DNA of 53,250 nucleotides from Clostridium cibarium. Its GTDB lineage: Bacteria; Bacillota; Clostridia; Clostridiales; Clostridiaceae. Within the stretch, counting starts at the first letter, position 1, and every line of letters starts with the position of its first letter. Positions 45,278 through 53,244 of this stretch are shown here, one piece after another. The stretch lies in the NCBI RefSeq assembly GCF_014836335.1, contig NZ_JACSRA010000031.1, positions 1 through 53,250 on the forward strand, in the 5' to 3' direction. A program made the translations under genes and the position numbers. Below the pieces are notes generated by a model. The model saw only the letters and a list, made by a program, of their open reading frames with translations, did no database searches and was not told the DNA's origin.

Positions 45278-46885
45278 TTATTCCTCACTCTCAAAATCAC
45301 ATTTCTGTAATAGATCCTTGGGAATTCGCTTTACTTCTATATTATCTGGTAAAACCATGTCTGATTGCATTCTTGTACAATATACAAGTAATGACTCTTC
45401 CTCAGAGATCTCATTTCTTAACATTTCAATATATTTTTGATTAAGAAAATTCGTTGTAATATGAATGAATCGTTTTTCAGATGAATACCCCTGAAAATGG
45501 CCACGTGGTAAAAAAGTAAAGTCCTCGATCTTGCAAATAGCCTTGCATATCATTTCTAGTGAATATTTAGGATTTATAATATAAGTTCCTAGTTTTTTAT
45601 CTTTGACCATAAGACTCTCGCTAAGTTCATAGAACTTAAATCCGCCTCCACCACTCCAATTTACTACATCCGAAATTCCAGTTTTATCTCCATTTATAAC
45701 ATTTATTAATCGCTTTAAAGTATGTGTATAGCAATGCTCTCCTAATTCAATAGTAATCCAATTTCTGCTCATTTTGTGGGCTACTGCAGCTGTACTGCCA
45801 CTTCCTGCAAATGAATCTAATATATAATCTCCCTTGTTGCTAAATAACTCTAGAAACATTTTAATTAATATTTCAGGTTTCTTCCCGCTTTTGAACTCAA
45901 CTCCGCCTTCATGCCTACAGTTTCCAAAGTATGATGCTAAATCTATATAATTAGAAATAGGTAAGTTTTTTTGATTTTTTTCGCTACTTATATTATCTAC
46001 TGGCACACCCTGATAATATTTCCCCCTAGAAGCACTCTCTTTTTTAGGGCCTGTAAAATATCTATAATCATTCATATCATCACCTATTCCATACACTTTA
46101 TATAGAATTTTTAGTCCATCTTCTTCCTGTCTTCCACTTAAATAGTCCCTAAAAAATCTTCCTGATGAATTTCCATCTAAAATGCTTCCCGATGCCCATA
46201 TCTCTTTTAAACCATTTATAGAACCAGATCCTTTTTTTATTTTATAATTTTTATCATTGTAAATCTCAACCTTTTTTCCACCTAAAGTAATTTCTTTAAA
46301 AGGTTCATTGGCCTCAATATACCACTCAAATTTGTCGTAATTATATTCAGCTTTAGGTAAATTAGGTTTAGATTTTTCAGACTTACTATATACATGAACT
46401 TGTTCAATTAATTTGTGATAATCCATATCTTGTTTTAAAGTCTTTTCTGGATATCTAACTTGAATATAAAAAGTAACCTTATAATTTTTTCTTCCAAAGA
46501 CTTCATCGAGTAGAACCTTTAAATATTCTCCTTCTGAATTATCAATATGAACACATATAAAACCATCCTCTGCTAATAGGTCTTTTAGCAGTTCGAGACG
46601 ATCTCGCATCATATTTAACCATATGGAATGCTCTAATTCATCATCATAATACTCAAATGCATTTCCAGTATTATATGGAGGATCTATATAAATACATTTT
46701 ATTTTGCCTGAAAACTCCTGTTGTAAGGCTTTGAGAGCAAGAAGATTGTCCCCATGTATTAGCATATTACTTGCATTTGAATCTCCATAAGACTTTTCTC
46801 TGTCTTCTATTAATATTCTTGGTTCTATTTTCTTTCGATTATATTTATCTACCCACGTTAATTCTAATTTACCTCTATTCTCCAT
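45278..46885 (-). CDS. mod: Type III restriction-modification methylase, Mod subunit
   Basis: A 535-residue beta-class adenine-N6 methylase. The catalytic DPPY motif (YIDPPYNTGNAFEYYDDE near 90) comes before the AdoMet motif (LDSFAGSGSTAAVAHKMS near 354). The region between is the target-recognition domain, which sets the sequence specificity. The N-terminus begins LTWVDKYNRKK. GGAGGAG precedes the ATG and contains the stop of the SNF2 gene. It should both protect host DNA and give target recognition to Res. It occupies the place of drmMI in class 1 DISARM. Confidence 0.92.
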   Translation of the reverse strand: MENRGKLELTWVDKYNRKKIEPRILIEDREKSYGDSNASNMLIHGDNLLALKALQQEFSGKIKCIYIDPPYNTGNAFEYYDDELEHSIWLNMMRDRLELLKDLLAEDGFICVHIDNSEGEYLKVLLDEVFGRKNYKVTFYIQVRYPEKTLKQDMDYHKLIEQVHVYSKSEKSKPNLPKAEYNYDKFEWYIEANEPFKEITLGGKKVEIYNDKNYKIKKGSGSINGLKEIWASGSILDGNSSGRFFRDYLSGRQEEDGLKILYKVYGIGDDMNDYRYFTGPKKESASRGKYYQGVPVDNISSEKNQKNLPISNYIDLASYFGNCRHEGGVEFKSGKKPEILIKMFLELFSNKGDYILDSFAGSGSTAAVAHKMSRNWITIELGEHCYTHTLKRLINVINGDKTGISDVVNWSGGGGFKFYELSESLMVKDKKLGTYIINPKYSLEMICKAICKIEDFTFLPRGHFQGYSSEKRFIHITTNFLNQKYIEMLRNEISEEESLLVYCTRMQSDMVLPDNIEVKRIPKDLLQKCDFESEE

Positions 46886-46887
46886 TC

Positions 46888-49506
46888 TTACTCCTCCGTA
46901 ATGTATCTAATTTCGCAAATTATTTGGCATACAGGTTCTATTTGTAGGTTACTTTCAAAATCCTTTACCATTTTATTTGCTTCATTGTCAATTAGTTCAA
47001 TATCTTTATGATAGTTTAATGTCATTGTAGTTTTTTCACTTTCTTTGTCTTTCATTTCCTTGCTTATTTTTAACTTTTCCTTAAAATCTTTTGAATCTCT
47101 AAAACTACTCTTTAAAACCTCTATTTCTTTATCAATTTCTTCAAAGTAATGTACTAAATAATCTTTCTTTAAAACTTTCCAATTCTCTATTTTACTTTTT
47201 TCGTAATTAAGAAGTTCATTATTTTCCTTATAATATTCTAACATAAAACTTTTTAAACTTTCTTCTTTTATTATGTTTAACTCTGTTAAACTAATTAAAC
47301 TTTCGCCAACTTCTTGTATAATTTCCGCCTTACTTAAGGTATCTATAATAGTTTCTTCTTTAACTATAAATTTATTTTTTTCATCTTTACAAATTAGAAC
47401 TGGTTTAACTAGCTGCCCTTTATTTAATATAGCACCAATACATATATACCCTTTTGTAAAAAACTCTAGATCATTTCCTTTGATATTTATTAGATAATTT
47501 TTATTTTTAATTGGAGAATTTGAGTCTAATTTACTATTACTTGTATATGTCAAACATTCATTATACTTGTACAGTTTATTATTTAAATCAGTGTAAATTT
47601 TGCTTTTCTTATTATCATCCCAAAATGTAAATAACTCTTTTAAATCTTTAAATCCTTTGTTTCTTTTCTTTTCAAATTCTTTTCCGAGTTTGTTGAATTC
47701 TTTATTAAATTCTCCAACCGTACTACATTTTTGATATATATCTAAAACTCTCTTTTCAAAACTTTCACCACTTTCTAGCAACCCAATAGCTTCATCAGAA
47801 GCCCCAAACATTCCATTAAATAAACTTAATTTTTCAGATAATATTTCGTATACCCTCTTATCAGCAACATTTTCTGTGTTCAACAAATTAATTACACTGA
47901 CATCATTTTGCTGACCATATCTATGGCATCTTCCTATTCTTTGTTCAATCTTTTGTGGATTCCAAGGCAAGTCATAATTAATAACCGTATTGCAAAATTG
48001 TAAATTTAACCCCTCAGAACCTGCATCCGTTACAACAAGTATTTTGCTTTCATGCTTAAAATAGTCAACTATAGCATTTTTTATTTCAATACTTCTTGAA
48101 TACATTGTATTTCCATAATTCTTAACACGCCATGCTCTATATATCTCCTTAGTTCGCCTGTCATTATTGGATCCATTAAATATCATAATTTCATCGTTAT
48201 ATCCGTTTTCCATTAGCAACTCAACTATGTATTTTTGAGTTCTAATAGACTCTGTGAATATTACTACTTTTTCATCTATACCTTGTTTTTTCTGATTCCT
48301 AAAAGCAATGTCTACAGCTTCAATTAAGGCTGTTCCTTTTGAATTTGTAGTTATGCTTTCTGCCGAAGTAATTATTTTATCAATTTCATTTATTTCATTT
48401 TGAATGAATTCATTTACTTTTTCTCGATCAAATAATTCGTATGTATTATCTCCATTATCATCTTCTGTCAAATTATCATCTTCATCAATAAAATTTAAAA
48501 AATAATCTAATCCTTCATTTACACTACTTACTGCTGTACTTTCTTTTAATAAGATTAATCTATTTTTTAAAACCTGAAAAGTCTCAGCAACTGCGTAACT
48601 TGAAGATGCCGTTAGTTTCCTTATCACCATAGTCATTAATGTTTTATTTGAAGTTGGTATAGCAAATGTTATTTCCCTTTTAAGATAATTATTTATCATC
48701 TGATATAATATTGCTTCCTTAGGCGTAAAAGCAAAATCAACCGTTATGCATGTCCTGCTTGAAAAATGAATTCTGTCCTTAACATCTTTTCTTAGTGTTC
48801 TTTTTATAATCTGCTTTAAGCTATTTTTCAGTTCTATGTAATTTCCATCATTTAAAAACTTTTTTGAAAAACTCTTTTTGCTATAAAATATTTTTTCGTC
48901 TATAAATTGCACTAACCCAAATATATCGTATAATGTATTCTGGATAGGCGTAGCCGTTAGCATTATCTTAGGTATTTTATTAGTTAGGAAATAAATTTTC
49001 TTTGCTAACTTAACATTTGACTTATGTACATTTCTTAATTTGTGAGCTTCATCAAAGATAACTAAATCCCATGCTATATTCTTTAACTTCTCTGCATATA
49101 GGGCAGCAAATTGATATGAACATATAATAATCCCTTCATTATTGTCACCCTTTATGACATCATCAAAATTGTACCCTTCCACTATTTTTGCTTCTAACTT
49201 AAACTTCTCTTCTAACTCAATCTGCCATTGTTTTCTTAAACTTGATGGAATAATTAACAATATATTTTTTCTATTACTTAAATAGTAGTATTTCATAATT
49301 AAACTAGCTTCGATAGTTTTTCCCAACCCAACTTCATCAGCTAATATTGCTCCACCATTATTTAAACTATTAATGCCAAACAAAAATGCTTCTACCTGGT
49401 GGGGATTGATATCTATATTGGAATTGTATAAACAAAACAATGGATTATTTTTAAGGTATTCATATTTTATTGAATTATACAACTGTATAAAGTAATTATC
49501 TTTCAT
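46888..49506 (-). CDS. drmD: SNF2-family helicase (DrmD-like)
   Basis: An 872-residue SNF2/HepA-type translocase. Walker A is in GAILADEVGLGKTIEASLIM; DEAH LVIFDEAHKLRNVHKS; motif III LTATPIQNTLYDIFGL. The second lobe has VVTDAGSEGLNLQFCNTVIN, DLPWNPQKIEQRIGRCHRYG and NLLNTENVADKRVYEIL. A lysine/glutamate-rich, probably coiled C-terminus (700-860) follows. It is the first gene of the defence operon and corresponds to DrmD of class 1 DISARM. The start at 49506 has AAGAGGAA seven bases upstream; the frame is open to 49554. Confidence 0.88.
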   Translation of the reverse strand: MKDNYFIQLYNSIKYEYLKNNPLFCLYNSNIDINPHQVEAFLFGINSLNNGGAILADEVGLGKTIEASLIMKYYYLSNRKNILLIIPSSLRKQWQIELEEKFKLEAKIVEGYNFDDVIKGDNNEGIIICSYQFAALYAEKLKNIAWDLVIFDEAHKLRNVHKSNVKLAKKIYFLTNKIPKIMLTATPIQNTLYDIFGLVQFIDEKIFYSKKSFSKKFLNDGNYIELKNSLKQIIKRTLRKDVKDRIHFSSRTCITVDFAFTPKEAILYQMINNYLKREITFAIPTSNKTLMTMVIRKLTASSSYAVAETFQVLKNRLILLKESTAVSSVNEGLDYFLNFIDEDDNLTEDDNGDNTYELFDREKVNEFIQNEINEIDKIITSAESITTNSKGTALIEAVDIAFRNQKKQGIDEKVVIFTESIRTQKYIVELLMENGYNDEIMIFNGSNNDRRTKEIYRAWRVKNYGNTMYSRSIEIKNAIVDYFKHESKILVVTDAGSEGLNLQFCNTVINYDLPWNPQKIEQRIGRCHRYGQQNDVSVINLLNTENVADKRVYEILSEKLSLFNGMFGASDEAIGLLESGESFEKRVLDIYQKCSTVGEFNKEFNKLGKEFEKKRNKGFKDLKELFTFWDDNKKSKIYTDLNNKLYKYNECLTYTSNSKLDSNSPIKNKNYLINIKGNDLEFFTKGYICIGAILNKGQLVKPVLICKDEKNKFIVKEETIIDTLSKAEIIQEVGESLISLTELNIIKEESLKSFMLEYYKENNELLNYEKSKIENWKVLKKDYLVHYFEEIDKEIEVLKSSFRDSKDFKEKLKISKEMKDKESEKTTMTLNYHKDIELIDNEANKMVKDFESNLQIEPVCQIICEIRYITEE

Positions 49507-49599
49507 CTTGTTGTTCCTCTTCGTAATATTTTCACAAAAATACAATATTTTCATAATAATTATATTTTACATGAAATACAGGAATATTTAAACTAACAT

Positions 49600-49642
49600 A
49601 ATAATATGGATCATATACAATTTGTACATGATCCATATTATT
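49600..49642. promoter_or_regulatory. 43-bp near-perfect palindrome before the defence operon
   Basis: Two 21-base arms (AATAATATGGATCAT... and its complement, one mismatch) meet at a single central base. It lies 94-136 bp upstream of the DrmD-like start. There is no good T run, so an operator for a dimeric regulator is as likely as a terminator of the TPR gene. Confidence 0.55.
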
Positions 49643-49754
49643 AATAAGATTTGATTAATGTTACCCAGTTATTAGTCAAACCATTCAAATCTAGTTTCGA
49701 TATATTATTAACATTCCTATTACCTATATAATTTTTCCTACTTTTATTACAAAC

Positions 49755-49790
49755 GGAATACTTTTATGACAATTGTTATAAAGGTATTCC
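49755..49790 (-). terminator. Hairpin after the TPR gene
   Basis: Sixteen-base arms with two wobble pairs (GGAATACCTTTATAAC and GTCATAAAAGTATTCC) and a four-base loop, about 58 bp after the TPR stop. The flank on the minus strand is only partly T-rich. Confidence 0.5.
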
Positions 49791-49847
49791 ATTTACCATA
49801 TTCCTTAATAGCTTGTTCTTAATCAAAAACTTCCAAATTAATCTTAA

Positions 49848-50780
49848 TTACTTTCTAAATACATACCCCAAACACTCTGATCCTAATAATACTTCATATA
49901 TTCCTTCACTATATACATAAGATTCCCATTGGTAGTTTCCTGTAAAATAAGAGGATAATATTCTATCTCCAGGATTCAGATAATATACTGGTTTTACTAA
50001 TACTTTTGTTTTATTATTAATTCTATAATAATAGTGTAAATCATAATCGTTTGTAATCCATTCTAAAAAATTAGAATTTTGTAAGTTGACGAATTGCTCC
50101 TTTACCTCACCTACAGTAAATGATTCTCTTCTTTTTATAATCATATCGCCTTTGCTATCAAATACGATATCTTTTTCTGGAACTGTTATCTTTACAGAGT
50201 CCTTATTTATCTGTATATACTCCATATGTTCCATGCTTTTGAAAACATACCTATTCCCGAATAATCCATTCTTCTCAAAATCACAGATGATTCTTTTATG
50301 AATTTCCAACTTTATTTCATCTTCTCCAAAATAAAAACCATTTTTTTGATTTCTTTTGGAATATTCACAGGCCCATAATGCCCTTTTATATTCTCCTAAT
50401 TCAACCAATGCCTTAGCATGTTGAGTATAAGCATTTATGTTTATATTATCTAAATTCATCTCATACACCCTATCAAAACAGTCACTAGATTCCTTATATC
50501 TTTTTAGTTTATATAATATTTTGCCTTTTTGATAATATGCATCTTGATTTTTAGGATTATTTTCAATAATTCTATCAGCTACAAGTAATGCATCTTCAAA
50601 TTTTGAAAGTTTTAATAGTGAAGTAAACTTAAATTTCAATGCTTCACCATTAAGGCTATCTATCATCAAAATCTTATCAGTTATTTTATCTAGTTTATCG
50701 TATTCATCAGAATAATAATATTCACCTGCTTTATTTATATATTCTATTAATAATTGTTGAGTACAATTTTTATTATTCAT
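49848..50780 (-). CDS. TPR-repeat protein with an unknown C-terminal domain
   Basis: A protein of 310 residues. Residues about 10-150 are helical TPR units (ALLVADRIIENNPKNQDAYY; KGKILYKLKRYKESSDCFDR). The C-terminal part (about 190-310) is beta-rich with YLNPGDRILSSYFTGNYQWE and ends LGSECLGYVFRK; I do not recognise it. The start at 50780 has GGGGGAAG just upstream; an ATG at 50795 lies before it. The gene lies upstream of the defence operon but has its own terminator. A 21-bp box that recurs at 35304 lies 86-106 bp before it. TPR proteins often serve as scaffolds; a defence role is a guess. Confidence 0.6.
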   Translation of the reverse strand: MNNKNCTQQLLIEYINKAGEYYYSDEYDKLDKITDKILMIDSLNGEALKFKFTSLLKLSKFEDALLVADRIIENNPKNQDAYYQKGKILYKLKRYKESSDCFDRVYEMNLDNININAYTQHAKALVELGEYKRALWACEYSKRNQKNGFYFGEDEIKLEIHKRIICDFEKNGLFGNRYVFKSMEHMEYIQINKDSVKITVPEKDIVFDSKGDMIIKRRESFTVGEVKEQFVNLQNSNFLEWITNDYDLHYYYRINNKTKVLVKPVYYLNPGDRILSSYFTGNYQWESYVYSEGIYEVLLGSECLGYVFRK

Positions 50781-50865
50781 AGTTTCTTCCCCCATATTAT
50801 ATTTTTATACTTACATTTATATTGTGACATATATCATATTTATTTAATGAACCAAATAAAAAATA

Positions 50866-50886
50866 AATAACACTTGTCACCTACTA
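50866..50886. repeat. 21-bp direct repeat, right copy
   Basis: Identical over 21 bases to 35304-35324, same orientation. It lies about 90 bp upstream of the TPR gene, matching the position of the left copy relative to its own downstream gene. Confidence 0.75.
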
Positions 50887-50941
50887 CTTCCTATTAAAAT
50901 TATTAGTTAATTTAAAACTTTTGTAATTACTACCTAAATTT

Positions 50942-50956
50942 AAAACATAGGAACAA
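50942..50956 (+). repeat. 15-bp direct repeat before the primase gene
   Basis: AAAACATAGGAACAA occurs here and again at 53160-53174, directly after the primase stop. The first copy forms the left arm of a larger inverted repeat. Confidence 0.65.
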
Positions 50957-50996
50957 TAAGAACCACCCCTAGCACTACGGTTTTTATTGTTCCTAT
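50947..50996. repeat. 18-bp inverted repeat before the primase gene
   Basis: Arms ATAGGAACAATAAGAACC and GGTTTTTATTGTTCCTAT (one mismatch) enclose a 14-base GC-richer loop. It lies upstream of the primase promoter. It may be a terminator for leftward transcripts, or a binding site or origin structure for replication. Confidence 0.6.
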
Positions 50997-51022
50997 CATT
51001 TCATAAAAAAACCTTTATAAAC

Positions 51023-51050
51023 TTGACTTAAATCGCTTTATCAATATGAT
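51023..51050 (+). promoter_or_regulatory. Promoter of the primase gene
   Basis: TTGACT and TATGAT are 16 bases apart. The start of transcription would be near 51057, leaving a leader of about 125 bases before the ATG at 51181. Confidence 0.6.
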
Positions 51051-51062
51051 GTAAAAAACATT

Positions 51063-51161
51063 AGAGTTACTAATATCACGTTAATATCCACTTCTTCGTA
51101 AATTGAACATATTAAGGAAACTGACAAATAACAATTCGTTAAATATAACGTTAGTAGCTCT
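51063..51161 (+). promoter_or_regulatory. Structured mRNA leader of the primase gene
   Basis: AGAGTTACTAA (51063-51073) pairs with TTAGTAGCTCT (51151-51161). ACGTTA (51078-51083) can pair with TAACGT (51146-51151), leaving a four-base bulge. The stem closes a loop of about 60 bases and ends six bases before the AAGGAGG site. Such leaders control copy number or translation in many replication genes. Confidence 0.5.
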
Positions 51162-51180
51162 TCCAAAAGGAGGAGTTATA

Positions 51181-53160
51181 ATGAATATTAATATTAACGA
51201 AAGGCCTAATGTACATATTTCAGATTTTGAATTTTTATCCTTATTAAAAGACAAAGGTGAATCTGTGTACTTTAAACTTTTAAAGGAAACAAACAAAAGC
51301 ACATCCATACCTATTAACTGTAAACTTACTTTGGACGATGAATGTGAATATCCTTTGTTTCAAAAACTATTTAAAAAATATCAAAATGAAGGATTTGGAG
51401 TCTTTTTCACAGTAAATAATGGGGGTTCTAAACAAGAAAGTATAAAATCTCTATCTTCGCACTTTATAGACATGGATTTTGGTAAAGTACCTGTAATAAA
51501 AGATGGTAAAAATATTATCAATTTCGATAATAAGCCTGTATTCCAATATAGAACTGATGAAGAAATTGAACATTACAAAAGAACATTCTTATCCAAATTA
51601 AATAATTTCAAATTATGCCCAAACATTATTATAGAAACAAAAAATGGTTTTCATATTTATTGGTTACTCGATAGAAGTAAACCTTGCGACAAAACATTAT
51701 TTACACCACTACAGATAGAATTAATTAATTACTTTGGTAGTTTAGAAATAAGAAAGGAACATGCTGACTTGAGTTCAAAAACTATTGAGAGATTATTAAG
51801 AATACCTAATTATTTGCACCTAAAGGATCCTGATAATCCTTTTTTAGTAAAATGTATATATCTAAATACTGACATTAGATATACACAGGAAGATATCTCA
51901 AATGCATTGAATATAAATATATCTTATTTAAAAACTATAAACAATAAAAAAAGTAAGTCAGATAAAAAATCTACTTCTATGCCAATTACTAATATCTCTA
52001 ATCTAGATATTAAATTAAAAAACAGTATTACTAAAATTGATTTTAATGATGTGTTTAAATATTTTAGAACCGAAATAGATTTGAGGGATTTCCTAACGAT
52101 TAACTGCCCCATCAATGAAAATTTCTCATGTATTTTTCACGATGATAAACACCCATCAGCACAAATTTCTAAAGCTTCTGATGGAAGTTATAGATATTTT
52201 TGCAACTCTTCTAACTGCAATTTTAGTAATAATAGAGGCTTAGATATTATAGATATAATTAAGTTGCAAAAAAACTTATCTACCTCTGAAGCATTACACT
52301 ATTTGTGTAATCTTTATGAAATTAAGATAATAGATTACACTTGGATACAAAAAGAGACTAAAAAATTAGAAAATAATTATAATCTATTAGTCAACTATAA
52401 TGAATTTAAATCTATGTTTCCAAATATCCATAAATTACTTAGATATGGTTATCCAGTAATTTTTCAACTTCTATTTGTAGCTAGAAACAGTCTACAAAAC
52501 ACATTTTTACAAAGTGAGGGAAGCAGCATCTTCTTTATATCTAATCGCTATTTGGCAAAAGAGATAGGTAAAAATTTAACTCGTACAAATCAATATCTCA
52601 ATTTGCTATGCGTATTAGGTTTAATTAATAAAATAAATGATAAAAAAATTCCCCATGATATGTTGCATAGAGCAAAAGAAATTGCTAAAAAAAATGGACA
52701 TAATAGAATATCATTTTATACCATACCTGATTTTTTATTGGTACTTTCTAATGCCGAAGCGATTGCTACACGACTGAATGAAAACAGGTTTTCTATTAAT
52801 GCTATGAGTAAAAAGTATATTGAAAATATTTTAGGAACAGATTTTGCTAATAAAATTTATCTTGTTCCAATAAAAGACTTGACGGTAAGGCAACAAATTA
52901 GAGACCATTTAGAATGCATAGTTATAAATAACATTGTTGAGTTTGGATACACTACCAAGGATATGGTAGTAAATGAAAAAATATTAATTAATAATAAATA
53001 TATTGACTTTTCAACAAGACAATATGAATTTAGCAGAGTTATTCCTGATTTACTGCAAAAATATGACTTAGTTTATGTTAAAGCGAACCATAAAATCAAT
53101 TCTATACTTGGAATAGATACTAAAAAATATATTATCATAAAAAGAGATTTATTAAGTTAA
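51181..53160 (+). CDS. RepB-like primase with CHC2-like zinc motif, element replication protein
   Basis: A 659-residue protein. The N-terminal domain has the metal-binding motif HFIDMDFGK (Asp 97 and 99), IIIETKNGFHIYWLL (His 158) and ERLLRIPNYLHLKDPDNP. This is the order of RepB-type archaeo-eukaryotic primases. Residues 309-346 hold a zinc site of DnaG/CHC2 kind: CPINENFSCIFHDDKHPS and YFCNSSNCNF. The C-terminal part looks like a winged helix (FISNRYLAKEIGKNLTRTNQ). The ATG at 51181 follows AAAAGGAGGAG. A TTG-started frame to 51103 has no ribosome-binding site and lies in the structured leader. No helicase domain is seen. It probably starts replication of the excised element. Confidence 0.8.
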   Translation: MNININERPNVHISDFEFLSLLKDKGESVYFKLLKETNKSTSIPINCKLTLDDECEYPLFQKLFKKYQNEGFGVFFTVNNGGSKQESIKSLSSHFIDMDFGKVPVIKDGKNIINFDNKPVFQYRTDEEIEHYKRTFLSKLNNFKLCPNIIIETKNGFHIYWLLDRSKPCDKTLFTPLQIELINYFGSLEIRKEHADLSSKTIERLLRIPNYLHLKDPDNPFLVKCIYLNTDIRYTQEDISNALNINISYLKTINNKKSKSDKKSTSMPITNISNLDIKLKNSITKIDFNDVFKYFRTEIDLRDFLTINCPINENFSCIFHDDKHPSAQISKASDGSYRYFCNSSNCNFSNNRGLDIIDIIKLQKNLSTSEALHYLCNLYEIKIIDYTWIQKETKKLENNYNLLVNYNEFKSMFPNIHKLLRYGYPVIFQLLFVARNSLQNTFLQSEGSSIFFISNRYLAKEIGKNLTRTNQYLNLLCVLGLINKINDKKIPHDMLHRAKEIAKKNGHNRISFYTIPDFLLVLSNAEAIATRLNENRFSINAMSKKYIENILGTDFANKIYLVPIKDLTVRQQIRDHLECIVINNIVEFGYTTKDMVVNEKILINNKYIDFSTRQYEFSRVIPDLLQKYDLVYVKANHKINSILGIDTKKYIIIKRDLLS

Positions 53161-53174
53161 AAACATAGGAACAA
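53160..53174 (+). repeat. 15-bp direct repeat after the primase gene
   Basis: Second copy of AAAACATAGGAACAA (first at 50942-50956). It begins at the last base of the stop codon. No second arm like that at 50979 follows. Confidence 0.65.
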
Positions 53175-53221
53175 GAGGATGTAGAATAACTTGTGTAAAT
53201 TGAATATTGGATATGTTTTAT

Positions 53222-53244
53222 AACTGGAAATTTCATTTCCAGTT
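53222..53244 (+). terminator. Terminator after the primase gene
   Basis: Perfect ten-base arms (AACTGGAAAT and ATTTCCAGTT) with a TTC loop, 61 bp after the stop. The following T run is cut by the window end (ATATTT). Confidence 0.6.

Noticed and set aside
51103..51180. N-terminal extension of the primase by 26 residues
   Set aside because: It would start at TTG without a ribosome-binding site and lies inside the structured leader. ATG at 51181 has AAGGAGG at ideal distance.
51081..51308. Minus-strand ORF opposite the primase start
   Set aside because: It is antisense to conserved coding sequence and has no ribosome-binding site.
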